In this document: in pieces, positions 1 through 12,816 of the stretch
How positions within the stretch are numbered: the first letter of the stretch is position 1
Layout: the number at the start of each line of letters is the position of its first letter
Assembly (NCBI RefSeq): GCF_001905005.1
Contig: NZ_LWKZ01000002.1
Span: 145,955-209,954 of the forward strand
Length of the DNA: 64,000 bases
Source of the DNA: Streptomyces sp. CB02923
GTDB taxonomy: Bacteria > Actinomycetota > Actinomycetes > Streptomycetales > Streptomycetaceae
Direction: 5' to 3'
Translations under genes and position numbers: made by a program
Notes under the pieces: generated by a model
Told to the model about the DNA's origin: nothing
The model's database searches: none
Seen by the model: the letters and a program-made list of their open reading frames with translations, nothing else

Positions 1-606
1 GGTCCGGAACCGTAGGACGAAGTCCGTAGGGGCCGGGCCCGCACCACTGCCGTGCTGCCCGCAGTCCAACGGAGTTTCGGAGCCCGACGGCGGGCCGGAC
101 TCCGTGGCCGACTGGCTCCCACGCGCCGGGCGACGCCCGCCAGGGACCGGACACGGGAACGGTCCTCCAGACTCCGTCCTACGGCCCGCCCCCTCCCGCC
201 GTACGGCGACGTTCTACCGGTGGGGGCAGGCGCCCCCCACCCCCGTACGCGTCAGCCTGACACGTACGGGAGGGTCCGGAACCGTAGGACGAAGTCCGTA
301 GGGGCCGGTCCCGCACTACTCTCGGCCTGCCCGCAGTCCGACGGAGTTTCGGCGCCCGACGGCGGGCCGGACTCCGTGGCCGACTGGCTCCCACGTGCCG
401 GGCGGCGCCCGCCAAGGACCGGGCACGGGAACGGTCCTCCGGACTCCGTCCTGCGGCCCGCCCCCTCCCGCCGTACGGCGACGTTCTACCGGTGGGGGCA
501 GGCGTCCCCCCACCCCCGTACGTGTCAGCCGAACACGTACGGGAGGGTCCGGAACCGTAGGACGAAGTCCGTAGGGGCCGGGCCCGTTCCAGCCGTGCTC
601 AGCCGG
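1..606. repeat. Left tandem array of ~273-bp palindromic repeats (truncated by window edge)
   Basis: The same block begins at 1, 273 and 546, so the period is 272-273 bp and at least 2.2 copies lie in the window; the array continues off the left edge. Each unit holds GGACGAAGTCC, a diverged mirror arm (GGACTCCGTCC), and a central hairpin (for example 219-226 paired with 234-241 around a 7-nt loop). It ends right beside the stop codon of the 86-aa gene at 607. The array at 10739-11826 is the same element in the opposite orientation. Open frames through it change with the repeat phase and look spurious, so I call it non-coding. Confidence 0.9.
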
Positions 607-867
607 TCACGGCCGTCGTTCCTGTTCCTGGCGCACCATCGCGTTGGCGAGGTGGGCGGGGTCCTGGAGGTCGCCCACCGCTACGCCCACGACCTCCGTG
701 TCGTGGGTGTCGTAGGCGCCCAGGACGTGCTCCTTGTCGCCCTGGACAACCTCCAGGTGACGGGTCGCCACCTCGCGCTGTTCGGTCTCCGGGCGGGCCT
801 GGAGCCACGCCCGGTTCTCCGGGGTCAGCAGGTCCAGGAACGCCGGCACCACCTCGTCCGCCGCCAT
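607..867 (-). CDS. Small conserved-type protein translationally coupled to pgi
   Basis: An 86-residue acidic protein whose ATG overlaps the pgi TGA as ATGA, which implies translational coupling. It starts [14 protein letters not shown], has no signal peptide or membrane segment, and is predicted soluble with helical N-terminal and mixed C-terminal parts. I do not recognise a catalytic motif. Its position as the last gene of the pgi transcript suggests a role alongside glucose-6-phosphate isomerase or simply co-expression; that is inference. The palindromic repeat array starts directly after its stop codon. Codon use is typical of the neighbours, so it is very likely a real gene. Confidence 0.75.
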   Translation of the reverse strand: MAADEVVPAFLDLLTPENRAWLQARPETEQREVATRHLEVVQGDKEHVLGAYDTHDTEVVGVAVGDLQDPAHLANAMVRQEQERRP

Positions 868-2528
868 CAGCGGCCCCGCATCGCGCGGTACGTGGCGACC
901 AGGGACCGCGTCGAGGCGTCCAGGCCCTCGACCTCCGAGCCCGCGGTGAGCGCGGGCTCGACCCGCTTCGCGAGGACCTTGCCGAGTTCGACGCCCCACT
1001 GGTCGAAGGAGTCGATGTTCCAGATGGCGCCCTGGACGAACACCTTGTGCTCGTAGAGCGCGATCAGCTGGCCCAGCACGGACGGCGTCAGTTCCTCGGC
1101 GAGGATCGTGGTGGTGGGGCGGTTGCCCTGGAAGGTCTTGTGCGGGACCAGTTCCTCGGCCACGCCCTCGGCGCGGACCTCGTCGGGGGTCTTGCCGAAG
1201 GCCAGCGCCTGGCCCTGGGCGAAGAGGTTGGCCATCAGGAGGTCGTGCTGGGCCACCAGGCCGGAGTGGAGATCCTCGACGGGCTTGGCGAAGCCGATGA
1301 GGTCGGCGGGGATGAGCTTCGTGCCCTGGTGGAGGAGCTGGTAGTAGGCGTGCTGGCCGTTGGTGCCGGGGGTGCCCCACACGACGGGCCCGGTCTGCCA
1401 GCGCACCGGGTTGCCCTCGCGGTCCACGGACTTGCCGTTGGACTCCATGTCGAGCTGCTGGAGGTACGCGGTGAACTTGGAGAGGTAGTGGCTGTACGGC
1501 AGGACCGCGTGCGACTGCGCGTCCCAGAAGTTGCCGTACCAGACGCCGAGCAGGCCGAGCAGGAGCGGGACGTTCTCCTCGGCGGGCGCGCAGCGGAAGT
1601 GCTCGTCGACGAGGTGGAAGCCGGCCAGCATCTCGCGGAACCGCTCCGCCCCGATCGCGATCATGAGCGAGAGGCCGATCGCGGAGTCGTAGGAGTAGCG
1701 GCCGCCGACCCAGTCCCAGAACTCGAACATGTTGTCGGTGTCGATGCCGAAGTCCGCGACCTTCTCGGCGTTGGTCGACAGGGCGACGAAATGCTTGGCC
1801 ACCGCGTCCTCGCCAGCCCGCAGGCCGGTGAGCAGCCAGTTGCGGGCGGAGGTGGCGTTGGTGATCGTCTCGATGGTGGTGAAGGTCTTCGAGGCGACGA
1901 TGAAGAGCGTCTCCGCGGGGTCGAGGTCGCGGACGGCCTCGTGCAGGTCGGCGCCGTCCACGTTGGAGACGAAGCGGAACTGCATGTCGCGGTGGGAGTA
2001 GGCGCGCAGCGCCTCGTACGCCATGGCCGGGCCCAGGTCCGAGCCGCCGATGCCGATGTTGACGACCGTCTTGATGCGCTTGCCGGTGTGGCCCTTCCAC
2101 TCGCCCGAACGCACCCGGTCGGTGAAGATCTGCATCTTGCGCAGTACGGCGTGCACGGCGGGCGCGACGTTCTCGCCGTCGACGGTGATCGTGGCGGACT
2201 CGGGGGCGCGCAGCGCGGTGTGCAGCACGGCCCGGTTCTCGGTGACGTTGATCTTGTCGCCGCGGAACATCGCGTCCCGCAGGGCGGCGACACCCCGGGC
2301 CTCGGCGAGCTCGCGCAGCAGGCGCAGCGTCTCGTCGGTGACCAGGTGCTTGGAGTAGTCCAGGTGCAGGTCGCCGACCTTGAGGGTGTAGCGTCCGGCG
2401 CGGTCCGGATCCTGGTCGAACAGCTCGCGCAGGTGCACCTCCCCCAACTGCTCCCGGTGCTTGTTCAGCGCGGTCCACTCAGGCGTCTGGTCGAGCCTGT
2501 TGCGGCCTTCTGCGTTCATCTCGGACAT
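867..2528 (-). CDS. pgi: Glucose-6-phosphate isomerase
   Basis: Cytosolic enzyme interconverting glucose-6-phosphate and fructose-6-phosphate. The product is about 553 residues, normal for bacterial PGI. Visible family blocks are the phosphate-binding SKTFTTIET stretch, the GIGGSDLGP motif, and the active-site region around [16 protein letters not shown] place the start at the ATG at 2528, preceded by an A/G-rich AGAAGAAGG; a second ATG three codons in (2519) is possible. It lies downstream of the rbpA-like gene behind a strong hairpin, so it probably has its own promoter, and its TGA overlaps the next small gene. Confidence 0.96.
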   Translation of the reverse strand: MSEMNAEGRNRLDQTPEWTALNKHREQLGEVHLRELFDQDPDRAGRYTLKVGDLHLDYSKHLVTDETLRLLRELAEARGVAALRDAMFRGDKINVTENRAVLHTALRAPESATITVDGENVAPAVHAVLRKMQIFTDRVRSGEWKGHTGKRIKTVVNIGIGGSDLGPAMAYEALRAYSHRDMQFRFVSNVDGADLHEAVRDLDPAETLFIVASKTFTTIETITNATSARNWLLTGLRAGEDAVAKHFVALSTNAEKVADFGIDTDNMFEFWDWVGGRYSYDSAIGLSLMIAIGAERFREMLAGFHLVDEHFRCAPAEENVPLLLGLLGVWYGNFWDAQSHAVLPYSHYLSKFTAYLQQLDMESNGKSVDREGNPVRWQTGPVVWGTPGTNGQHAYYQLLHQGTKLIPADLIGFAKPVEDLHSGLVAQHDLLMANLFAQGQALAFGKTPDEVRAEGVAEELVPHKTFQGNRPTTTILAEELTPSVLGQLIALYEHKVFVQGAIWNIDSFDQWGVELGKVLAKRVEPALTAGSEVEGLDASTRSLVATYRAMRGR

Positions 2529-2677
2529 CAGCCTTCTTCTTCTCGTACCGGCCCCGCCGTCTCCCAACCTAATTGATCAGGGCGCGGGATGAGGTGTCCC
2601 CCCGCTGTCGGCCGCCCCGGCGAACCGTTTCGGCACCTCCCGCCGGTACCCGGCCGACAGGCCGGATACGCGGACGG

Positions 2678-2710
2678 CCCGGCCGGAAGGGCGTTTCCCC
2701 TCCGGCCGGG
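2678..2710 (-). terminator. Strong hairpin downstream of the rbpA-like gene
   Basis: 2678-2687 pairs perfectly with 2701-2710 (10 bp, CCCGGCCGGA with TCCGGCCGGG). An inner GGG/CCC pairing extends the stem around a CGTTT loop. It lies 26 nt past the rbpA-like stop and 150 nt before pgi, which fits an intrinsic terminator without a U-tract, as is common in Streptomyces. Confidence 0.7.
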
Positions 2711-2735
2711 CCGGTCGACGTGTGTGTGCTGTCCG

Positions 2736-3071
2736 TCAGATCTCTCCGCGGAGCTTGGCGAGGGCCTCGGCGAGAATCGCCTCGCCGTCGGCGTCGCTCC
2801 TGCGCTCCCGGACGTACGCGAGGTGCGTCTTGTACGGTTCGGTGCGCGGCGGGTCCGGCGGGTTGTCCCGGTCCTTGCCTGCCGGGAAGCCGCAGCGCGG
2901 GCAGTCCCAGGTGTCAGGAATCTGCGCGTCGCCGGCGAAGCTGGGCTGAGTCTCGTGCCCGTTCGAGCACCAGAAGGAGATGCGGATGCGCGGTGCGGAC
3001 TCGCCCCGCTCCGCCTCCCCCATCGGCCCCGCCCCGACCCGACTTCCTCGGATCGCGTTGCCACTTGCCAC
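2736..3071 (-). CDS. RbpA-family RNA polymerase-binding protein
   Basis: A 111-residue protein resembling RbpA, the actinobacterial protein that contacts RNA polymerase and the principal sigma factor and stabilises open complexes. The basic N-terminal GNAIRGSRVGAGP resembles the RbpA tail and core start. Next comes a small zinc-ribbon-like core (WCSNGHE and WDCPRCG, i.e. CxxxH and CxxC), the typical PPRTEPYKTHL link, and a C-terminal helix (ERRSDADGEAILAEAL) matching the sigma-interacting domain. I chose the GTG at 3071 because GGGAG sits 8 nt upstream; an in-frame ATG at 3107 lacks this. Known Streptomyces rbpA lies elsewhere, so this is probably a second, paralogous copy. That is knowledge-based, not shown here. 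Confidence 0.8.
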   Translation of the reverse strand: MASGNAIRGSRVGAGPMGEAERGESAPRIRISFWCSNGHETQPSFAGDAQIPDTWDCPRCGFPAGKDRDNPPDPPRTEPYKTHLAYVRERRSDADGEAILAEALAKLRGEI

Positions 3072-3229
3072 GGTTGTAACTCCCTGCGTAATGGTGCTGC
3101 GAAGCATCGAACAGCAGTCGCGCTGCGAGCGCCCCAGTCTACGTAAGGCCCAACGCGCGTCCAGTGACAGGAGTTACACCCCTCACCGAGGACGCCGCCT
3201 TCATGATAGGCCGCGTCCCCGACGTCGTG

Positions 3230-3466
3230 TCAGCTGTCCAGCTTCATCAGAACGCCGAGCACGACGATGCAGGCGAACCAGAGCAGAGCGATCACGATGG
3301 TGATGCGGTCCAGGTTGCGCTCCGCGACGGAGGAACCGCCGACCGAGGACTGCATACCTCCGCCGAACATGTCGGACAGGCCGCCGCCCTTCCCCTTGTG
3401 CATGAGCACCAGCATCATCAGCAGCAGGCTGAAGACGATGAGGGCTACCGAGAACCCGATGACCAC
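3230..3466 (-). CDS. secG: Preprotein translocase subunit SecG
   Basis: A 78-residue inner-membrane protein with two hydrophobic segments (about residues 3-21 and 56-74). They are separated by a short polar loop containing HKGKGGGLSDMFGGG, the conserved SecG signature. It joins SecY and SecE in the Sec channel and aids SecA-driven export. The GTG start at 3466 is preceded by a purine-rich GAGAGAG. It sits between tpiA and the rbpA-like gene, the standard Streptomyces arrangement. The tpiA terminator hairpin at 3571-3591 suggests its own promoter in the 133-bp gap. Confidence 0.93.
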   Translation of the reverse strand: MVIGFSVALIVFSLLLMMLVLMHKGKGGGLSDMFGGGMQSSVGGSSVAERNLDRITIVIALLWFACIVVLGVLMKLDS

Positions 3467-3570
3467 GGCTGGACCAACTCTCTAGGACTGACGGACGGGA
3501 CGTACCGAAGAAGATCGAATGGTACGGGGCCGGGCGGCGCGCATGACGCCGGACCCGGCCCCGACAGGGT

Positions 3571-3591
3571 ACGACGGGCCGGGCCCGTCGT
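3571..3591 (-). terminator. Palindromic hairpin just after tpiA
   Basis: The two 10-nt arms 3571-3580 and 3582-3591 are perfect complements (ACGACGGGCC and GGCCCGTCGT) around a single base. The hairpin is 8 nt past the tpiA stop. It probably ends the gap-pgk-tpiA transcript or stabilises its 3' end. Confidence 0.65.
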
Positions 3592-3599
3592 CATAGCCG

Positions 3600-4376
3600 C
3601 TACTGGTCGCGGAAGCGGACGATCTTGACGAACTCGTCCACGTCCAGTGCCGCGCCGCCGATCAGGGCGCCGTCGACGTCCGGCTGCGCCATGATCGCGG
3701 CGACGTTGCCGGACTTGACCGAGCCGCCGTACTGGATGCGGACCTTGTCGGCCAGCTCCTGGCTGTACAGCTCGGCGAGACGGCCGCGGATCGCGCCGCA
3801 GACCTCCTGCGCGTCCTCGGGCGTGGCGACCTCGCCGGTGCCGATGGCCCACACGGGCTCGTAGGCGATGACGATGGTCTCGGCCTGCTCGGCCGGGATG
3901 CCGTCGAGGCCGCCGTCGACCTGGGCGAGGGTGTGCGCGACCTGGTTGCCGGCCTTGCGGACGTCCAGGCCCTCGCCGACGCACAGGATCGGGGTGATGC
4001 CGTGCTCGAAGGCGGCCTTGACCTTGGCGTTGCAGATCTCTTCGTTCTCGCCGTGGTACTGGCGGCGCTCGCTGTGCCCGACGGCCACGTAGCTGCACTT
4101 GAGCTTGGCCAGCATGGCGCCCGAGATCTCGCCGGTGTACGCACCGGAGTCGTGCGCCGACAGGTCCTGGGCGCCGTACTTGATCTTGAGCTTGTCGCCG
4201 TCGACCAGCGTCTGCACCGAGCGCAGGTCGGTGAAGGGCGGCAGGACCGCGACCTCGGTGGCCTCGTAGTCCTTGTCGGCGAGCGCGAAGGCGAGCTTCT
4301 GGACGTGCGCGATGGCCTCAAGGTGGTTGAGGTTCATCTTCCAGTTGCCCGCCATCAGCGGGGTACGGTCAGTCAC
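3600..4376 (-). CDS. tpiA: Triosephosphate isomerase
   Basis: Cytosolic glycolytic enzyme interconverting dihydroxyacetone phosphate and glyceraldehyde-3-phosphate. It is 258 residues, a TIM barrel of normal length. Catalytic residues are visible: Lys13 in AGNWKMN, His101 in VGHSERR, and Glu173 in [11 protein letters not shown]; the phosphate-binding GGSVK and GGAAL loops follow near the C-terminus. The start is a GTG at 4376, with GGAGGACTGA of the pgk 3' end serving as the ribosome site, so it is tightly coupled to pgk. A hairpin follows the stop codon. Confidence 0.97.
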   Translation of the reverse strand: MTDRTPLMAGNWKMNLNHLEAIAHVQKLAFALADKDYEATEVAVLPPFTDLRSVQTLVDGDKLKIKYGAQDLSAHDSGAYTGEISGAMLAKLKCSYVAVGHSERRQYHGENEEICNAKVKAAFEHGITPILCVGEGLDVRKAGNQVAHTLAQVDGGLDGIPAEQAETIVIAYEPVWAIGTGEVATPEDAQEVCGAIRGRLAELYSQELADKVRIQYGGSVKSGNVAAIMAQPDVDGALIGGAALDVDEFVKIVRFRDQ

Positions 4377-4382
4377 GGTTCT

Positions 4383-5594
4383 TCAGTCCTCCAGAGCGGC
4401 AAGGCCGGGGAGCGTCTTGCCTTCGAGGTATTCGAGGCTGGCGCCGCCACCGGTCGAGATGTGGCCGAAAGCGTTCTCGTCGAAGCCGAGCGAGCGCACC
4501 GCGGCGGCCGAGTCGCCGCCGCCGACGACGGTGAAGCCGTCGCAGTTCAGCAGGGCCCGCGCGATGGCGGTGGTGCCACCGGCGTAGTCCGGGTGCTCGG
4601 CGACGCCTACGGGTCCGTTCCAGAAGACGGTCTCGGCGTCGGCGATCTTCGAAGCGAACAGCTCGCGGGTCTTCGGGCCGATGTCCAGGCCCTCCTTGTC
4701 GGAGGGGATCTGGTCGGCGTCGACCGTGACGAAGTCGGCCGGGGCCTTCGTCTTCAGGTCGGGGAAGTCGGCCGAGGCCAGGATGTCGACCGGCAGCACC
4801 AGCTCGACGCCGTTCTTCTCGGCGCGCTCCATGTACTCGGTCACGGTCGGGATCTGGTCCTCCTGGAGGAGGGAGATGCCGACCTCGTAGCCCTTGGCCT
4901 TGAGGAAGGTGTACGCCATGCCGCCGCCGATCAGCAGCCGGTCGGCCTTGCCGAGGAGCTGGTCGATGACGGCCAGCTTGTCGGAGACCTTGGCGCCGCC
5001 GAGCACGACCACGTACGGGCGCTTGACGTCCTCGGTGAGCTTCTTCAGGACGGTGACCTCGGCGGCGATCAGGTCGCCGGCGGCGTGCGGCAGGCGGGCC
5101 GGGAGGTCGTAGACGGAGGCGTGCTTGCGGTGCACGGCGCCGAATCCGTCACCGACGTACACGTCCGCGAGGGCCGCGAGCTGGTCCGCGAAGGCCGCGC
5201 GCTCGGCATCGTCCTTGCTGGTCTCGCCCGGGTTGAAACGCAGGTTCTCCAGGACGGCGACCTCGCCCTCCTTGAGCCCGTCGACGACGGAGCGGGCCGA
5301 CTCGCCGACCGTGTCGGTGGCGAAGGCGACGTCGCGGCCGATCAGCTCACCGAGCCGCTCGGCGGCGGCGCGCAGCGAGAAGGCCGGGTCCGGGGCGCCC
5401 TTGGGGCGGCCCAGGTGGGAGGCGACGATCACCTTGGCGCCGAGCTGGGCCAGCTTGGCGATCGTCGGCTGGACGGCGCGGATCCGGCCGTCGTCGGTGA
5501 TGGTGGTGCCGTCCAGCGGCACATTGAGGTCCGCGCGGACGAAGACCCGCTTGCCGGACAGCCCTTCCTGGGCGAGATCGTCGATCGTCTTCAT
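4383..5594 (-). CDS. pgk: Phosphoglycerate kinase
   Basis: Transfers phosphate from 1,3-bisphosphoglycerate to ADP, the first ATP-yielding step of lower glycolysis. It is 403 residues. The N-terminal signature RVFVRADLNVPLD lies at residues 16-28, the adenine-binding VLGGAKVSDK region mid-protein, and the glycine-rich VVGGGDSAAAV loop near the C-terminus. The ATG at 5594 has GGAGT about 9 nt upstream. It follows gap with a gap of about 114 nt and overlaps the tpiA ribosome site, making an ordinary gap-pgk-tpiA glycolytic operon. Confidence 0.97.
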   Translation of the reverse strand: MKTIDDLAQEGLSGKRVFVRADLNVPLDGTTITDDGRIRAVQPTIAKLAQLGAKVIVASHLGRPKGAPDPAFSLRAAAERLGELIGRDVAFATDTVGESARSVVDGLKEGEVAVLENLRFNPGETSKDDAERAAFADQLAALADVYVGDGFGAVHRKHASVYDLPARLPHAAGDLIAAEVTVLKKLTEDVKRPYVVVLGGAKVSDKLAVIDQLLGKADRLLIGGGMAYTFLKAKGYEVGISLLQEDQIPTVTEYMERAEKNGVELVLPVDILASADFPDLKTKAPADFVTVDADQIPSDKEGLDIGPKTRELFASKIADAETVFWNGPVGVAEHPDYAGGTTAIARALLNCDGFTVVGGGDSAAAVRSLGFDENAFGHISTGGGASLEYLEGKTLPGLAALED

Positions 5595-5708
5595 GCGAAG
5601 TGACTCCGTTGCGTAGGTCGGTCATGGGACGGGGCCCGTACGGCGCTTCGGTGCGCCCTACGAGCCCCTTCCGCACATCTACGTGCCCTGGCCTTGGTCA
5701 GGCAGGTG

Positions 5709-9841
<4,133 letters not shown>

Positions 9842-9995
9842 GAGCCCCCCTTGCCGTCTTCCATCTCGTGAATGGACGTTCGACAGACTGGTGACGCTGC
9901 ATGATCATGTCAATACGGAGGGTGTCGAAATGCAGGTGTGGCCGAGAAACCCCCCACGGCGCCGCGCGGCGGTGAACCACCGGTGCCCGCGCGGT
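9842..9995. other. Short intergenic region upstream of the M14 carboxypeptidase
   Basis: 154 bp holding the promoter and leader of the carboxypeptidase on the minus strand and the 3' flank of the broken GNAT gene. I see no convincing hairpin or operator. Confidence 0.5.
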
Positions 9996-10745
9996 TCACA
10001 GGAAATGGCCGTCGGCCAGGTGCGGCGCCGGAACGGGCATGCCGCGGACGGCCAGATAACCCTCCTGGCCGATGATGAGCCCGGCGGCGAGGCCGATGTC
10101 GACAGCCCACTCGTTGGGGGTGGTGATGCAGTTGACGAGCGTGTCTCCGTACGACGCGGCCGGCGCCTCCCACAGCAGCCGCCGCGCCGTGCCGGTACGC
10201 CGGGCGGCCAGCAGCACCGCCCGCCCCCGCTCGTCCAGGTAGACGTACCCCGGCGCGGTCCGGTCCCGCGACACGACCAGCCGGTGGGTGCCGAGCAGAC
10301 GGCCGTGGTCGGGGCCGCGTCCGGCGCCCCGCAGGTCCCGGTCCAGGCGGTCCATCCACCCGACGTCGTCCGGGCGGCCCTCCCGGAGGCCGTCGACCGC
10401 GGGCAGGGCGGACCGGTCGACGGTCCCGGTCGTGCGCATCTGCGGGTGGAGCGAGAAGCCGGCGTGGCGCCGGGGTGGACGCTGGAGGAGAAGAGGCCGG
10501 GCCCCCGTCGGCGTGCGCCGGAACGGCGTCCAGCAGGCGCTTGCCGATGCCCCGCCGCTGGTGGCCGGGCAGCACGCCGTACGTGGCGAGGTACCACAGC
10601 GACTCGCGGTTCTGCGAGACGGCGAAGCCCACGACGTGGTCCGGGCCCGCGTCCGGGTCCGCCGCGACCCAGCAGCCGCCCGGGTCCGTGCTCAGGTAGT
10701 AGCGCATCTGGTCGATCCACCGCCGTGCAGCAGCGGAGGACTCCG
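9996..10745 (-). pseudogene. GNAT N-acetyltransferase, frameshifted and 5'-truncated
   Basis: Three reading frames are needed to read one acetyltransferase. The first runs from about 10745 to 10500 and carries RWIDQMRYYLSTDPGG and the acetyl-CoA loop GVLPGHQRRGIGKRLLD. A middle scrap (GLFSSSVHPGA) lies in a second frame. The rest, from about 10455 to 9996 (RHAGFSLHPQMRTTGTVD ... PAPHLADGHFL), lies in a third. Coding similarity also runs upstream of the only ATG (10707) as ESSAAARRWIDQ and then stops where the palindromic repeat array begins, so the normal N-terminus seems lost. Two independent shifts make a sequencing slip less likely than real decay. Confidence 0.75.
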
Positions 10746-11826
10746 TCGGGCTGCGGGCAGGTCGGGAGTGGTGCGGGACCGGCCCCTACGGACTTCGTCC
10801 TACGGTTCCGGACCCTCCCGTACGCGTTCGGCTGACACGTACGAAGGTGGGGGGACGCCTGCCCCCACCGGCCGTCGATCGCCGTACGACGGGAGGGAGC
10901 GGGCCGCAGGACGAAGTCCGGAGGACCGGGCCCGTGCCTGGTCCTTGGCGTGCGCCGCCCGGCATGTGGGAGCCAGTCGGCCACGGAGTCCGGCCCGCCG
11001 TCGGGCGCCGAAAGTGCGTCGGGCTGCGGGCAGGCCGGGAGTGGTGCGGGACCGGGGCCCCTACGGACTTCGTCCTACGGTTCCGGACCCTCCCGTACGC
11101 GTTCGGCTGACACGTACGAAGGTGGGGGACACCTGCCCCCACCGGCCGTCGATCGCCGTACGACGGGAGGGAGCGGGCCGCAGGACGAAGTCCGGAGGAC
11201 CGGGCCCGTGCCTGGTCCTTGGCGTGCGCCGCCCGGCATGTGGGAGCCAGTCGGCCACGGAGTCCGGCCCGCCGTCGGGCGCCGAAAGTGCGTCGGGCTG
11301 CGGGCAGGCCGGGAGTGGTGCGGGACCGGGGCCCCTACGGACTTCGTCCTACGGTTCCGGACCCTCCCGTACGCGTTCGGCTGACACGTACGGGGGTGGG
11401 GGACACCTGCCCCCACCGGCCGTCGATCGCCGTACAGCGGGAGGGGGCGGGCCGCAGGACGGAGTCCGGAGGACCGGGCCCGTGCCCGGTCCCTGGCGGG
11501 CGCCGCCCGGCACGTGGGAGCCAGTCGGCCACGGAGTCCGGCCCGCCGTCGGGCTCCGAAACTCCGTCGGACTGCGGGCAGCACGGCAGTGGTGCGGGAC
11601 CGGCCCCTACGGACTTCGTCCTACGGTTCCGGACCCTCCCGTACGCGTTCGGCTTCCGCGGCGTGGGTGGGGGGACACCTGCCCCCACCGGCCGTCGATC
11701 GCCGTACGACGGGAGGGAGCGGGCCGCAGGACGGAGTCCGGAGGACTGGGCCCGTGCCCGGCTGCGGGGGCGTCGCCCGGTACGGGCAGCGCGTGGGCCG
11801 GTAACGGTCGTCGAAACTCCGCGGCG
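10739..11826. repeat. Right tandem array of four ~274-bp palindromic repeats
   Basis: The marker GGACTTCGTCC occurs at 10790, 11065, 11339 and 11611, giving spacings of 275, 274 and 272 bp. Within a unit the sequence is an imperfect palindrome of about 130-150 nt: GGACTTCGTCC at 11065-11075 mirrors GGACGAAGTCC at 11183-11193, CCCTCCCGTAC mirrors a CGTAC..GGGAGGG arm, and the centre is a perfect 8-bp hairpin (11121-11128 with 11136-11143, 7-nt loop). The array starts inside the broken GNAT gene and stops at the whiA stop codon. It is inverted relative to the array at 1-606. Confidence 0.92.
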
Positions 11827-12816
11827 TCAGCCGACCATGCCGTCTGCCATTTCCTCCGACAGGTTGGACTCCGTGCCGGGGATGCCCAGGTCCTGGGCGC
11901 GCTTGTCCGCCATGGCCAGGAGGCGGCGGATGCGGCCCGCGACGGCGTCCTTGGTGAGGGGCGGGTCGGCGAGAGCGCCCAGTTCCTCCAGGGATGCCTG
12001 CTTGTGGTCCATGCGCAGGCGTCCGGCCGCCGCCAGGTGTTCGGGAACCTCTTCGCCGAGGATCTCCAGGGCGCGCTGAACCCGGGCACCCGCCGCGACA
12101 GCGGCTCGCGCCGAGCGGCGCAGGTTGGCATCGTCGAAGTTGGCGAGGCGGTTGGCCGTGGCGCGGACCTCGCGGCGCATCCGCCGCTCCTCCCAGGCCA
12201 GTACGGACTCGTGGGCACCCAGGCGCGTCAACAGCGCGCCAATCGCGTCACCGTCACGGACGACGACGCGGTCCACGCCGCGCACCTCGCGGGCCTTGGC
12301 GCCGATGCCGAGCCGTCGGGCGGCGCCGACCAGGGCGAGGGCTGCCTCGGGCCCGGGGCAGGTGACCTCCAGGGAGGAGGAGCGGCCGGGTTCGGTGAGC
12401 GAGCCGTGGGCGAGAAACGCTCCGCGCCAGGCCGCCTCGGCGTCGCAGGTGGCCCCCGAGACCACCTGCGGGGGCAGGCCCCGGATGGGGCGGCCGCGGC
12501 CGTCGACCAGGCCGGTCTGGCGGGCGAGCTGGTCGCCGCCGGCGACGACCCGTACGACGTAGCGGCTGCCGCGCCGCAGTCCGCCGGGGGCCATCACCAC
12601 CAGGTCGGAGGAGTGGCCGAAGATCTCCAGGATGTCCTTGCGCAGCCGTCGGGCGGCGATGCCCGTGTCCAGCTCCGCCTCGATCACGATGCGTCCGCTG
12701 ACCAGGTGCAGACCACCCGCGAACCGCAGGATCGACGAGACCTCCGACTTCCGGCAGCAGGTCCGGGTGACGGGGAGCCGGGAGATTTCGTCCTTCACCG
12801 CTGCCGTCATCGCCAT
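11827..12816 (-). CDS. whiA: Sporulation regulator WhiA
   Basis: DNA-binding regulator that works with WhiB to start sporulation septation in Streptomyces aerial hyphae. It is 329 residues with an N-terminal LAGLIDADG-homing-endonuclease-like domain ([23 protein letters not shown] onward, written here in part) that lacks nuclease residues, and a C-terminal helix-turn-helix domain with [15 protein letters not shown] and [14 protein letters not shown]. The sequence is nearly identical in pattern to S. coelicolor WhiA, including the [12 protein letters not shown] start. Its start overlaps the yvcK end by 10 nt, so it is the last gene of the uvrC-rapZ-yvcK-whiA operon; the repeat array follows its stop directly. 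Confidence 0.98.
   Translation of the reverse strand: MAMTAAVKDEISRLPVTRTCCRKSEVSSILRFAGGLHLVSGRIVIEAELDTGIAARRLRKDILEIFGHSSDLVVMAPGGLRRGSRYVVRVVAGGDQLARQTGLVDGRGRPIRGLPPQVVSGATCDAEAAWRGAFLAHGSLTEPGRSSSLEVTCPGPEAALALVGAARRLGIGAKAREVRGVDRVVVRDGDAIGALLTRLGAHESVLAWEERRMRREVRATANRLANFDDANLRRSARAAVAAGARVQRALEILGEEVPEHLAAAGRLRMDHKQASLEELGALADPPLTKDAVAGRIRRLLAMADKRAQDLGIPGTESNLSEEMADGMVG

Noticed and set aside
52..600. Open frames through the left repeat array (MADWLPRAGRR-type)
   Set aside because: They arise from the repeats in several phases, and the same peptides recur on both strands.
1047..2576. Long plus-strand frames opposite pgi, and similar ones opposite gap, the carboxypeptidase, uvrA and uvrB
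   Set aside because: They are mirror frames of GC-rich genes with no family motifs or ribosome sites.
10739..11826. CRISPR array
   Set aside because: Units are about 274 bp and fully repeated without unique spacers; no cas genes are near.
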